A stretch of DNA of 64,000 nt from Paludibacter sp. 47-17. Its GTDB lineage: Bacteria > Bacteroidota > Bacteroidia > Bacteroidales > Paludibacteraceae. Position numbers and translations under genes: made by a program. The notes under the pieces were generated by a model. It saw only the letters and a program-made list of their open reading frames with translations, did not search any database and had not been told where the DNA came from. Below are positions 42,701-51,663 of the stretch, piece by piece. The number at the start of each line of letters is the position of its first letter. Position 1 is the first letter of the stretch. The stretch is from positions 62,001 through 126,000 of the forward strand of contig MKVT01000020.1 in assembly GCA_001898935.1 (NCBI GenBank), written 5' to 3'.

Positions 42701-43023
42701 CCATGGCGGTTCCGCGGTGGAGTAAGACGCAACACAACTACAACTGGTTGTATTCTGATGCCTGGTATCGGACTCAAAACGGAGCTTATATGCGTCTGAA
42801 AAACCTTACTGTAGGTTATACCTTGCCTAAATCGATGACACAACGGCTCAGTGTCGAAAAGCTGCGGCTCAATTTCACCGGAACCGATTTGTTTGAGATT
42901 ACCCGAACGGAGGATGGTTGGGATCCTGAAAACACATCACAGGATCCGTTTGGCGGAACGATCGGTTCGGTCGCTTATCCCTTTGCCCGTAGCTTTGCAG
43001 TAGGTGTAGATATTACTTTCTAA
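39706..43023 (+). CDS. susC: SusC/RagA-type TonB-dependent outer membrane transporter
   Basis: Outer-membrane importer of oligosaccharides driven by TonB. The 1105 residues comprise a signal peptide (about 1-35, ending MYAQ), a carboxypeptidase-regulatory-like domain (about 37-115; TVRGKVTDNTGLGIIGASV), the TonB box region (EVVVVGYGTQKK near 124-135), the plug (about 135-240, ending MDVLKDGAAAIYGSRAAGGV) and a long 22-strand-type barrel finishing in an aromatic residue (VGVDITF). There is no STN domain. The start at 39706 gives a normal signal peptide. It is followed 25 bases later by susD, the usual order. The sugar specificity must be inferred from the enzymes downstream. Confidence 0.97.
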   Translation: MRQIRLYVGKALRLFFNRFLVFSVLVLTTNVMYAQTTVRGKVTDNTGLGIIGASVVVKGTSHGTVTNFNGEYVLSVNPTNATLVVSYVGFKSQEFALNGRTVANFVLSEDAELLDEVVVVGYGTQKKVNVTGSIASVDAKAFTDKGAVSNPLQTLQGQIAGMTVSRSSSSAPGREGWSFNIRGNASINNTSTLVLIDGVPAGINDINPDDIQSMDVLKDGAAAIYGSRAAGGVILITTKRGKAQKPKVTYRGNVDYKMSRSQYEWMSMSQWAHYVEETSANDNNIDGSTFLGAHGAFPYNMLHAMKTMDPRYINTVQNYREMGGTTSGINDIGFMDYDLAKATWGNYINHSHSIQVAGGSETATYNLSLGYMHNGSPLKWGDDESKRYNVRLNTDFKINKWLDIAANMAYERRNTVYPSLRPSEINGNPPGSPLQTKTGQAYGWANNTNAPMRALLGGSTFRNVNSFTINLQPTVRLSKNLNFIGQIAFNPWDTFDKNYENRIQWYDYNDVPYATQISPSTNWMRRDAKTVLKENYQGYFEYKNTIASDHALAVMLGASYEKERAESFGVRSNSLSTSDIHSVASTLTDASTVTPTDAISVWALGSYFSRINYGYQDKYLIEVLGRYDGSSRFLEGYRWKPFYGTSIGWRMSEETWLKDAVVFDNLKIRASYGEAGNQNGIGIYDGYALINKNVSSGVTHNFPIFGPDATSGAAVTQTLTQANVVALDRTWEVIKTTNIGIDFAVLNNRLSGSLDYFWKLNDGMLVSVVYPTVYGATAPSTNSGEMQVQGWEIAFNWRDRIDQFHYYLGFNLSDNWNKLTKMENATVKNTNAITNTLLDYQTGTFWGLGWEKLIETQEELNAYKEMLANADGTKLPSYTTVNIGDAKYRDLDGDGDVDYDDRKLLGDNSLRYNFSFNAGGEYKGFDVSVVLQGVGKSTIVRNSDNAISAPGRNTYQNQGATWWGRTWSTIGENQAYANATFDYFGVQTPPVFQAVNKDPMAVPRWSKTQHNYNWLYSDAWYRTQNGAYMRLKNLTVGYTLPKSMTQRLSVEKLRLNFTGTDLFEITRTEDGWDPENTSQDPFGGTIGSVAYPFARSFAVGVDITF

Positions 43024-43048
43024 CGAATCATTAAAAAATAACACAGTT

Positions 43049-45016
43049 ATGAATACCATCAGACATTATATAACAGGTTTGCTTGCCTTACTGATTCTCA
43101 CTGGTTGCGACGATATGCTTAATTTTTCGCCGGAACTGCAATTTACCGATGAGAATACCTGGACCAATGCCGAAGCTTTTGCGCAGGGTGCCAATAATTT
43201 TTATACTTTTCTGCCAAAAATTCAAGATGATAACTTTGCCTACCGTGATAACTTCTCCGATTTGCGTTTGGTGCAAAACAACATCAGTAATTCGACTTAC
43301 ACCATCCCCGAATCGGATGCAGCATACAATACTTACTATTCGAGGTTGCGTAATATTAACTATTTGATTCAGAATGCTAAAAAGTACAGTAAACCCGATG
43401 AAATAAAACAGTATGTTGCAGAAGCACATTTCTTCAGGGCCTATGTTTCGTTTCTGTTTTTCAGAGATTTCGGACCGGGTGCCATCGTAAAAGAGGTGTT
43501 GAATCCTTCTTCTCCGCAAGTAACTGCAGCCCGGGCCACTCGTCAGGAATTTGCCGATTTTATCATCGAAGATCTGGAGTACGCCATTGCTCTGGCAGCA
43601 TTGCCCAAACAAGCAGATATTACTTCTTCATCGCAAAACGGTCGTATCACTATCGGAGCTGCACAAGCGTTGCTTTCGAGGGTTACACTGTTTGAAGGCA
43701 CATGGCACAAGTATCATTCGGCCAATGGAACCAACGATGCCCGCGTCGTCGGCTTGTTGACAAAGTCGAAGAATGCATCGCTCGAAGTGATGAACGATAA
43801 TTCTTACGAACTATTTTACAATTCACAAATGGGTAACGAAAGCTATCGTTATATGTTTATTCTGCAAAATTCAGTGCCCACCAATCCCTACGGAATTCTA
43901 AAATCGGCCAATAAGGAATATATTTTCCGAAACCGGTTCAATGAAGTTACCCGTCAGTCGAATACGAATATTGTGCATACCTTTCAGTCCTACGCCATGT
44001 CGCGTGCCTTTGTCGAAAGTTTTGAAGACATTAACGGTAATCTCACTTCACCCGATTATTCTACCGACTTATATAGTTACGTGAAGGATCGTGATCCACG
44101 GTTGGCCACGACGCAGGTTCCTCGTCTTTCGTATTTTTGGAACTATGCATCAAAACGGACTTCTCCTACCGATTTTTCACAAACGGCATACGAATCAATG
44201 ACTATATTTAATACTACTGCGAATACGTATGCTTCACGCAAATATTCCATCGATTTCAGCCAACTGGTCACCGGCGATGGGTTTGATGTGCCTATTATCC
44301 GCTTAGCCGAAGTGTACCTGAATTATGCCGAAGCAGTATATGAACTCACAGGCACTATCTCACAAACAGAGCTCGATCTGTCGGTCAATAAAATCCGGAT
44401 TCGTGCAGGAATGCCGATAAAAACTACCGCGACGCTGGATGATCTTCGCCGCGAACGTACCACGGAACTGTTTTTAGAAGGTTTCCGCTACGACGATATA
44501 CGTCGTTGGAAGCAAGGCTCTCAGCTACTGGGGCGTGCTCTCGAGGGATTATATGTGGGAGCGGGTTCGCCGTTTGCCAAGGTGAGCGTGGCGGCTAAAG
44601 TGTACAATCCGGCAGCAACTCAGTGGGTGGCACTCCTGAAAGAGGATGCCCTCGATGCCCGTACGAAAACAGCAGCCAACCCCGATACCATCATGTGTTT
44701 GTGCGATCCGGCCGATGTGTTGAATTATTCGGAAGCACATACTATGCGTCGCTTTGTACGCGATGCAAACGGTGCGATTGTCATGGCGGGTGGAAATCCT
44801 ACCTATACTTCAGGTTCCACAACCTATGTGAAATCGGATCCTCGTAACGCTCTTACGGCAGCTGACAACAATGGCCTGGTGTCGGACAAGGGTTTTTGGG
44901 TGCTGGAAAAAGCCGAAGAGCGTGTTTTCTCCGATAAGTATTATTTGCGGCCCATCCCTACCGCTCAGTTGGAGTTGAATCCGAACCTGGTTCAAAATCC
45001 TCACTGGAACGAATAA
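43049..45016 (+). CDS. susD: SusD/RagB family nutrient-binding outer membrane lipoprotein
   Basis: Surface lipoprotein that forms the lid of the SusC transporter and binds glycan. The 655 residues start with a lipoprotein signal ending ILTGC (Cys20). The helical TPR-like SusD fold follows; EAHFFRAYVSFLFFRDFG near residue 125 is the classic SusD N-terminal motif, and PIIRLAEVYLNYAEAVY (about 415-430) and RRERTTELFLEGFRYDDIRRWKQG (about 468-491, quoted in part) are the C-terminal ones. At 655 residues it is longer than the common 500-600, with an extra segment near 500-600. It is paired with the preceding susC. Confidence 0.96.
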   Translation: MNTIRHYITGLLALLILTGCDDMLNFSPELQFTDENTWTNAEAFAQGANNFYTFLPKIQDDNFAYRDNFSDLRLVQNNISNSTYTIPESDAAYNTYYSRLRNINYLIQNAKKYSKPDEIKQYVAEAHFFRAYVSFLFFRDFGPGAIVKEVLNPSSPQVTAARATRQEFADFIIEDLEYAIALAALPKQADITSSSQNGRITIGAAQALLSRVTLFEGTWHKYHSANGTNDARVVGLLTKSKNASLEVMNDNSYELFYNSQMGNESYRYMFILQNSVPTNPYGILKSANKEYIFRNRFNEVTRQSNTNIVHTFQSYAMSRAFVESFEDINGNLTSPDYSTDLYSYVKDRDPRLATTQVPRLSYFWNYASKRTSPTDFSQTAYESMTIFNTTANTYASRKYSIDFSQLVTGDGFDVPIIRLAEVYLNYAEAVYELTGTISQTELDLSVNKIRIRAGMPIKTTATLDDLRRERTTELFLEGFRYDDIRRWKQGSQLLGRALEGLYVGAGSPFAKVSVAAKVYNPAATQWVALLKEDALDARTKTAANPDTIMCLCDPADVLNYSEAHTMRRFVRDANGAIVMAGGNPTYTSGSTTYVKSDPRNALTAADNNGLVSDKGFWVLEKAEERVFSDKYYLRPIPTAQLELNPNLVQNPHWNE

Positions 45017-45031
45017 AACTAACCTTACACG

Positions 45032-45063
45032 ATTCCAGCTTTCTGATACCAGAAAGCTGGAAT
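45032..45063 (+). repeat. Perfect 14-bp hairpin after susD
   Basis: Arms 45032-45045 and 45050-45063 (ATTCCAGCTTTCTG / CAGAAAGCTGGAAT) pair perfectly around a 4-nt loop. No T tract follows, so it is more likely an mRNA 3' stabiliser or processing site, or a partial terminator, than a full stop. Confidence 0.75.
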
Positions 45064-45105
45064 TGCAACGCAATTAATTTACTAATCTTTTAAATATTGA
45101 ATGGT

Positions 45106-46089
45106 ATGAGAACAATTACTAAAAATGCAATTTTGATTGCTTCTGCTTCTTTGATTTTGGGTTCGTCGCTGCAGGCTCAATGGCGCTGGAATCCTAACGA
45201 TTGGAAAACCTTGCATGAAAGTTCAGGGGCCACCACGCGTGTAAGTGAGGATAATAAAACATTTATCGTTACGCCTTACGCCCATAGTACAACCGATGCG
45301 ACTGCTCGCCGCGGCGATATCCAGTTTACCAGGAATGTCGTTTTGTCCGAATCGGAACCTGTTGTTGCCGTATACATGCAATACAAGGACATCAACATGG
45401 TGTTGAACGACTGGAAATTCGATTATATCGTACAACAGCGAACTGCCATTGCTTACGATGAGGGCACTCAGGCCTATACGTGGGGTCCCAACGATTTTAG
45501 TTTTGGGGGCCGGAAGGACCGTATTAGTGCACTTCAGGGTGTGAGTGCCATGTGCTATACCAGCGATGGAGCCGATGATCTGTGGATATTCGACATGACG
45601 GCCGGAGCTCCTTTTGAAGATGCATGGTTAGGAAATGGTGATAGGAATGTTCCGTATGCTCCTACCTGGATAACTACCGAAGGACAGGGGGTTGGCGAGA
45701 AGCAGATGCGTTCGTGGCTGGGATTTGTATGTATTGGAAACGGAGCCGGTGCTAATCCTACTTTCAATCTGAAATATTGTGCAACGCACGAAAGTGTCAA
45801 TGATGTATTTGGTAATATCGAAAATTACCTGAACAGCGAAGGTGGACGGGAAGTACGCGACGGCGAAGAAACTTCGGTTCGTAATATTAGCTACGATAAG
45901 GCGGTAATCTTCTCCGGAGAAGGACATGTGATTTCTCCCAATGCGGTTCGCATGACAGCTTATTCGGTGAGCGGTTGCCTTGTGAAAGAAGTGGCTTCGG
46001 ACAGGATGGATCTTGCTCAGGGGATTTATATTGTTAAAGTTACAAATGGTACAGGTGTTGTCTCGGTTGGTAAAGCAAATGTACGTTAA
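45106..46089 (+). CDS. T9SS-type secreted protein of unknown function, candidate glycan binder
   Basis: I cannot name the family. The 327-residue protein has a signal peptide (about 1-24, ending LQAQ), a beta-rich central domain (about 25-260) with many Trp and Tyr residues (WRWNPNDWKTLHESSG, YTWGPNDFSFGG), and a short T9SS type A-like sorting tail (about 278-327; MTAYSVSGCLVKE, GIYIVKVTNGTG). Its place just after susD is where surface glycan-binding proteins (SusE/F-like) are normally encoded, but those are lipoproteins; this one seems to reach the surface through T9SS. It is flanked on both sides by strong hairpins. The binder role is inferred from position and aromatic content. Confidence 0.65.
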   Translation: MRTITKNAILIASASLILGSSLQAQWRWNPNDWKTLHESSGATTRVSEDNKTFIVTPYAHSTTDATARRGDIQFTRNVVLSESEPVVAVYMQYKDINMVLNDWKFDYIVQQRTAIAYDEGTQAYTWGPNDFSFGGRKDRISALQGVSAMCYTSDGADDLWIFDMTAGAPFEDAWLGNGDRNVPYAPTWITTEGQGVGEKQMRSWLGFVCIGNGAGANPTFNLKYCATHESVNDVFGNIENYLNSEGGREVRDGEETSVRNISYDKAVIFSGEGHVISPNAVRMTAYSVSGCLVKEVASDRMDLAQGIYIVKVTNGTGVVSVGKANVR

Positions 46090-46095
46090 CAGTTA

Positions 46096-46138
46096 TCCGG
46101 AATGGTGCTGAAGGATCATCCTTCGGCATCATCCCGGA
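46096..46138 (+). repeat. 20-bp hairpin after the 45106-46089 gene
   Basis: Arms 46096-46115 and 46119-46138 pair over 20 positions with two G-U wobbles and one A-C mismatch around a 3-nt loop. It begins 6 bases past the stop codon. The downstream sequence (TTGTATTAATATTG) is AT-rich but lacks a T run, so it may be a partial terminator or a stabiliser within the operon. Confidence 0.7.
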
Positions 46139-46192
46139 TTGTATTAATATTGTTCAGATGATGGTTAACTATGCCAGTAAACAATTGGATTC

Positions 46193-49057
46193 ATGAAAAA
46201 ATCACTAATTCTTGTTCTTGTTTTGATGTCGGCGGTGCAGCTTTTTGCACAAGGGCGGCAGTTTGTGCATCCGGGATTATCTCATAAAAAGTCGGATATC
46301 GACCGTATGCGGGCGATGGTTAATGCTCAGATTGATCCGTGGTACGGTTCGTTTGTTCGTTTGTCGAACGATAATAATGCAAAGTTCACCTATTCGGTGC
46401 GTGGCAATGCTTCGATTACCACCATCCGGCCAAGTGGCGATAATACCTATAGTGCGATTTCGTCCGATGCCCGGGCAGCTTATCTGAATGCATTGATGTG
46501 GGTGTTGACCGATGATGTGCGCCACGCTCAGAAAGCGGTGGAGATTTTTAATGCGTGGAAAAATGTTACTTGTTTTGAAGCGGGGGGTACCGAATCGCTC
46601 AACGTGGGACGGGTAGGCTGGTTGCTGGTTGAAGCAGCCGAATTGATTAAACATACCTATGATGGCTGGGCGCCGTCCGATATGCAGCAATTCAAGGACA
46701 TGCTTGTTCATCCGGGCTATTCCAATACGCATGTTCCTGCGAATATCGTATCCGAAGGTACTTTTTACTGGCGGGCTTATATGGGCGACCCCGGCAGACA
46801 CGGCAATCAGGATTTATTCGGATGGCGGTTGGTAATGTCGATGGGCGTGTTTCTGGACAATGAAATTATGTACGACCGTGCATTACGCTACTTCTCCAAT
46901 CAAACCAGCCGTCCCGACGATTTGAATTATGCCGGCGGACCTCCCCGCACTTCGGCAACGCCTACTGCTACGAATGAATATTTTAATACGTATACGCTGT
47001 ATTCGCGCGATAATACGACAGCTGATTATGGATACAATGGTGTTTTGCCGTACTTTATCTGGGAAAACGGACAGTGTCAGGAGAGTTCCCGCGATCAGGA
47101 TCATGCTATTCTTGGCCTGGGATTGATCGCTGCGATTGCCGAAATTGCCTGGAATCAGGGCGATGATGTGTATAGTAGTTACGATAACCGGATTTTGAAG
47201 GGGTACGAATGGGCTCTTCGTTATAATGTGTCGATGTCGTATTCTTTTCCCGATCAGCCCGGGCCTTGGGAGCCGCGGGTTGAGACCGGTGAGTTTATTC
47301 AGCGGCGCGATCGTAGCGGACGCTGGTATTCGTTAAAACCAAATCCGTATTACGAAAGCGACTTTACAAGGTTTAGCCGGGGTAATTTCAGGTCCGACAA
47401 ACGTCCGGTATACGAAATCGCATTGGCGCATTACGGTGTGCGTGTGGGGCTCGACGAACAGTCGATGCTGTGGACCAGCCGGGCTCTTGAGATATCCAAT
47501 AATGAAGTTGGTTACGAGTCGTCAGGCTGGTCGCTGGATCATTCTGGATGGGGAGGGCTCACCTTCCACCGAAATCCGTGGATGGCCGGCGATCCCGTTC
47601 GTTTTCCAGCAGGCAATCCGGTGTTCGAGATGCCGCGGGTACCTTGTGAGATAAAGGCGGTTGATTATGATTTTTTTGCTGGCGACGGTCAATATCGGAC
47701 TTATTTCGACCGGAGTGCGGAAGATGAAGGAAAAGTCTACCGCCGGGATGGGGTGGATATAACAACCGGCGATCATTCTTTTGTCGTTACTTCGATGGAA
47801 ACCGGTGAATGGCTGAGCTATACCTTCCAGGTACCTGTCGACGGAGAATACCGGCTGCTCGTGAGGCACCGTACCACAGGCACAGGAGCTCGTTTGAAAG
47901 CGGTTATAGATAATGAGCAGGAGATGGAAGCATCATTGCCTGTTAAGGCAGAATTTGGTCCGACGGCGTTGGGCGATCTGAGGCTTACGAAAGGAGCCAA
48001 AGTACTCCGTATTTATGTTGCCGGAGAGGGTAACGTAAGCGAGCTTAGTTCCGTTCAGCTTATTCAAAATCCCGAAGCGGTTAAAAAAATGGAGTTGGCT
48101 GCAGTGCTGAATGATAAGAATCATGCCGTGCTGAGTTGGTCGCTTGAAAATATTATCCCGTCTTCCGTTGAAATTTTCAGAGGAGTAGGCGACGATTTCG
48201 AAAAGGCTTCCGCCATCGCTTCGGTGAGTCTGGATGCAGTGAGTTACACCGATGCTTCTGTCAGCGGTAAAGTGCCGGGCTATCATTACTGGCTTGTATG
48301 CAACGAAAACGACGTACAAAGGGTATCGGAAACCGCATCGGTGAGTTGGGGTGCTATTTTCGATGATTTTAAGGATACTCAACAGGCCAGATGGTCGGTG
48401 GTGAACGGCACGGGATCGGTTGACGGAGGTGTGCTGAATATCGGTTATAATTCCTCCGGAAAGGCCTATGTTAGCCGGATGGGTGGATATACCCTGCATG
48501 CAGGAAATTTTCCGGTACTGGCCTGTAAAATCGAAACTCCTCCGGGAACCATAATTGCCGTACATAATGCAGTAAGTAGTTTGTTGGGAGGTGGAAACGA
48601 TGCGCAAAACGGAGTAATAGGAAATTCGGTAGTTTACTACGATCTGACGAAAGTCGGGTTTACAAGTAGTTCGGCAACTGTAATGGTGCCTGCTGATGAT
48701 ATACTGACCGGCAGTTTTTTCCAACTCCGGTTAACAAGCTCCGATACGGCCACTCCTTCTCGTTTACATTGGGTAAGAACCTTTAAATCGATCGAGGAGC
48801 TCAATGAGTATGTTATTTCCGGTATTTCCGAAATTCCCGATCAATTTACCTTGTGGTATCTTCAGGAAGGAAACATGATCAGCTTCCCATCTGTAAATGA
48901 ATCTGTTTTAATCACGGTTTATGATAGCGCAGGCCAGCGCATAACAACAGTCAGGACAGAAAATATGTCTCCTGAAGTCTATTTGCCTGATCCGGGGATC
49001 TATATTATTCATGTTGCTGGCGTTCATTTTAAGCAGGCTATTAAGGTAATTATTTAA
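46193..49057 (+). CDS. Alginate_lyase-fold polysaccharide lyase (PL38-like), T9SS-secreted
   Basis: Putative uronate-polysaccharide lyase of 954 residues. A signal peptide (1-20) is followed by an (alpha/alpha)-toroid alginate_lyase-type domain (about 22-415) with the conserved motif EN-GQCQESSRDQDH at 291-304, whose Glu297, Arg300, Asp301 and His304 resemble the active-site motif I associate with PL38 glucuronan/alginate lyases. Next come a CBM6-like beta-sandwich (about 490-625; TGEWLSYTFQVPVDGEYRL), an Fn3-like domain (about 635-715), an unassigned beta domain (about 720-875) and a T9SS sorting domain (about 880-954). Surface location implies it makes the first cuts for SusCD uptake. The lyase class is likely; the exact family and substrate rest on recollection of motifs. 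Confidence 0.8.
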   Translation: MKKSLILVLVLMSAVQLFAQGRQFVHPGLSHKKSDIDRMRAMVNAQIDPWYGSFVRLSNDNNAKFTYSVRGNASITTIRPSGDNTYSAISSDARAAYLNALMWVLTDDVRHAQKAVEIFNAWKNVTCFEAGGTESLNVGRVGWLLVEAAELIKHTYDGWAPSDMQQFKDMLVHPGYSNTHVPANIVSEGTFYWRAYMGDPGRHGNQDLFGWRLVMSMGVFLDNEIMYDRALRYFSNQTSRPDDLNYAGGPPRTSATPTATNEYFNTYTLYSRDNTTADYGYNGVLPYFIWENGQCQESSRDQDHAILGLGLIAAIAEIAWNQGDDVYSSYDNRILKGYEWALRYNVSMSYSFPDQPGPWEPRVETGEFIQRRDRSGRWYSLKPNPYYESDFTRFSRGNFRSDKRPVYEIALAHYGVRVGLDEQSMLWTSRALEISNNEVGYESSGWSLDHSGWGGLTFHRNPWMAGDPVRFPAGNPVFEMPRVPCEIKAVDYDFFAGDGQYRTYFDRSAEDEGKVYRRDGVDITTGDHSFVVTSMETGEWLSYTFQVPVDGEYRLLVRHRTTGTGARLKAVIDNEQEMEASLPVKAEFGPTALGDLRLTKGAKVLRIYVAGEGNVSELSSVQLIQNPEAVKKMELAAVLNDKNHAVLSWSLENIIPSSVEIFRGVGDDFEKASAIASVSLDAVSYTDASVSGKVPGYHYWLVCNENDVQRVSETASVSWGAIFDDFKDTQQARWSVVNGTGSVDGGVLNIGYNSSGKAYVSRMGGYTLHAGNFPVLACKIETPPGTIIAVHNAVSSLLGGGNDAQNGVIGNSVVYYDLTKVGFTSSSATVMVPADDILTGSFFQLRLTSSDTATPSRLHWVRTFKSIEELNEYVISGISEIPDQFTLWYLQEGNMISFPSVNESVLITVYDSAGQRITTVRTENMSPEVYLPDPGIYIIHVAGVHFKQAIKVII

Positions 49058-49084
49058 CAAATCAACTTTTAAAAATCAATACGT

Positions 49085-51640
49085 ATGAAATCACATTTTT
49101 TAATTTTTATCAGCCTTGTTGTCAGTGTTTTTAGTACGGTGTTACTGGCGCAGCAAGCCGGCGATTATGTGGCAACTAATTCCGGCGATTATAATACAGC
49201 CGGAAACTGGTCGGTTGCAGATGGTGCAGGAGGCTATTCGGGAGTGGCGACCAGTGCTCCAACAACCGGTATTAATGTGTGGATTCCCGAAGGTGTTTCG
49301 ATGACCAACACTGTGTCTACTGCAAATGCCAAAGATTTGCATATTGCCGGAACGTTGGTTTCAGGTGTTTCGGCCACTTCGACCAAAGATCTGACAGTGA
49401 ATGGTAACTTATACATTGCTTCAACCGGATTGCTTCAATCCACCTCTTCAAATGGAGGAAACGTTGGAACCTTGAAAGTGGGCGGGTCGTTACCCTCCGG
49501 GCCTTGTACGATTCAAATCGATGGGCAGCTTGGCTCCAATTCGCTCACAGAGGTTGCAGGCTGTGGTTTCCGGATATATTGTGAAGCGGGAGGTATTACT
49601 ACTCTGACTGGTTCAGGGAAACTCAATATTGCCCGGTTTCAAAGCGGTGCTTCCAACACGCGAAATCAAACCATACTGATCGATATGGATGCAAATTTTC
49701 TGAATTCGGCAATTAATGGTAAAACTTTATCACTTGAAAACGGGAACGCAGGAACAGCCACAAAAACGTTAATAATTAACGAAGGTCGAACGGTACAATT
49801 TGTGAATAATAGTCCAAATGCATTGCTGGGCAGTCAGGATAATGAATCGATGTTGCATACCACCGGTAATATCACCTACGATATCAGAGGGACTCTTAAT
49901 ACGGGGGCAGCAGGAGGACTCAAATTGACAACATCTACACAAACGGCCAGTGCTGCAGAGGTGGTGACCCTGAAAGTAGGTCCGCAAGGTAAATTGATTG
50001 TTGGAGCCAGAGTGCTAACTAAAGTAGCTCAACCTACACAGGCAATAGTATACGACTTTGCTGAGGGTAGCGAAATTGAATTCGCAGGCGCAACCGGAAC
50101 CAGCTTTTCGTCTCCGGTAGCTGGTGAGACCCAATCGTATATGACAGCATTTTCGACACTCACCACCAACAGTTCCGCCGGAACCTCTTTCCCATATGCT
50201 TTTTCGGTTGCCGGTAGCCTCAACGTAAACGAAAACCTGACGGGTACCACCATCACTTTATTGCCCGGAGCAAGAGCTACGGTGCACAGTGGCAAAACAC
50301 TGGCGGGTGATGAGTTGAATCTCAGTAGTAGTGCCGACGGAACCGCGACTCTGATTGCCGATGGGAGCGTGAATTTTACTGTTTCTAAGGTAAGCCAGTA
50401 TCTTTCGACTGCCCGCAACTGGTATGTTTCATCACCTGTGGGTAATGCACAGGCACCTACCGGATTTACTTATTACAACTATAGCGAAACTGCAAATAGC
50501 TGGGCCGCCGTATCGACAGGTACTGAATTTTCAAAAGGAATAGGCTATATTGCCTTACCTGCTTCAGCACCGGGTACACTTACTTTTACAACTCAGAGTG
50601 GCGGCTCGTTAACTACGGGCAATGTAGAGATCCCGCTTTCCTATGCGGGAACCTCGAAAAAAGGATTTAACCTCATCGGTAATCCTTATCCGGCACATCT
50701 TACCTGGTCAAAAACTTTTGTCGATAATAATGCTGCGCTTATCGAACCTACAATATGGTATCGCACTAATGCGGACGGAACATCGAATGCAACAGGTACC
50801 TGGTCGTTCCTAACCCTTAATGCCAGCTCGGGAGAGGCTTCGCCATGGGGAACTTCTGCCGTGATTCCGCCGATGCAGGCTTTCTGGGTAAAAGCCATAA
50901 CTGCCGGAACGTTGACCTTGAATCATGAGCTGCCACTCTCACATCAGACTTCCAATCCGCTCAAAGTACCGGCTGGTGTGCCCGACGAACGTATACGTGT
51001 GCGTTTGCAGATTGACAACGGAGCGACGACTGATGAAACCTTGATTTATTTTGATGCTGAGGCTTCGGATGCATACGATCGTTTCGATTCGCCCAAATTC
51101 GCAGAACCGGCATCGGTAACTCAAATCTATACAACCGTAGATAATACTCCCCTGGTCATTAACGGAAGAAAAGAACTGCTGACTACCGCCCTGGGCTTTA
51201 TTCCTGGTGAAGCCTCCGGCTTTACGATCAAAGCTATCCAGTTAACTAACCTACCAGACAATATTCAACTGATTCTGAAAGATAATGTGACCCTTGCCGA
51301 AACCGATTTGACCGATGGCGTTTCAACCTATAGTTTTTCGGATCAAAGTGCTGGTTCAGATCGGTTTGAACTGATTTTTAAAACCACAGGAATGACTACC
51401 GGATATATGCCGGAGCGGGCAAATTCACTGAAACTTTTCTGGTCGAAAGAAGACGGCCTGGAGGTGTTTGACTATTCTCCATCGCTTGCCGGAGCCGAAG
51501 CTCAGTTGTATAATCGGTTAGGACAAAAAGTGACTTCTTTCCGCCTCGATAAAGGTCAGACCCATGTGAACCTGTCGCTCTCGCCCGACGTGTACATACT
51601 TAAAACAGATGGTGTAGTGAGAAAATTGATTGTTAAATAA
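49085..51640 (+). CDS. Large T9SS-secreted beta-rich protein of unknown function
   Basis: Function not recognised. The 851-residue protein has a signal peptide (1-22, ending LLAQ), an N-terminal repetitive Gly/Thr/Asn-rich region (about 25-430) that looks like a beta-helix or adhesin-type stack (short turns such as LHIAGTL, LTVNGNLYI), a middle domain containing the KGFNLIGNPYPAHLTW signature frequent in T9SS cargo (about 525), and a T9SS type A sorting domain (about 770-851; AQLYNRLGQKV, DVYILKTDGVVRKLIVK). It lies 27 bases after the lyase gene and 23 before a small ORF. The parallel-helix look is compatible with glycan binding or lyase activity, but no catalytic residues are identifiable. 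Confidence 0.7.
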   Translation: MKSHFLIFISLVVSVFSTVLLAQQAGDYVATNSGDYNTAGNWSVADGAGGYSGVATSAPTTGINVWIPEGVSMTNTVSTANAKDLHIAGTLVSGVSATSTKDLTVNGNLYIASTGLLQSTSSNGGNVGTLKVGGSLPSGPCTIQIDGQLGSNSLTEVAGCGFRIYCEAGGITTLTGSGKLNIARFQSGASNTRNQTILIDMDANFLNSAINGKTLSLENGNAGTATKTLIINEGRTVQFVNNSPNALLGSQDNESMLHTTGNITYDIRGTLNTGAAGGLKLTTSTQTASAAEVVTLKVGPQGKLIVGARVLTKVAQPTQAIVYDFAEGSEIEFAGATGTSFSSPVAGETQSYMTAFSTLTTNSSAGTSFPYAFSVAGSLNVNENLTGTTITLLPGARATVHSGKTLAGDELNLSSSADGTATLIADGSVNFTVSKVSQYLSTARNWYVSSPVGNAQAPTGFTYYNYSETANSWAAVSTGTEFSKGIGYIALPASAPGTLTFTTQSGGSLTTGNVEIPLSYAGTSKKGFNLIGNPYPAHLTWSKTFVDNNAALIEPTIWYRTNADGTSNATGTWSFLTLNASSGEASPWGTSAVIPPMQAFWVKAITAGTLTLNHELPLSHQTSNPLKVPAGVPDERIRVRLQIDNGATTDETLIYFDAEASDAYDRFDSPKFAEPASVTQIYTTVDNTPLVINGRKELLTTALGFIPGEASGFTIKAIQLTNLPDNIQLILKDNVTLAETDLTDGVSTYSFSDQSAGSDRFELIFKTTGMTTGYMPERANSLKLFWSKEDGLEVFDYSPSLAGAEAQLYNRLGQKVTSFRLDKGQTHVNLSLSPDVYILKTDGVVRKLIVK

Positions 51641-51663
51641 AAGCATATAATACCGTATAAAAT

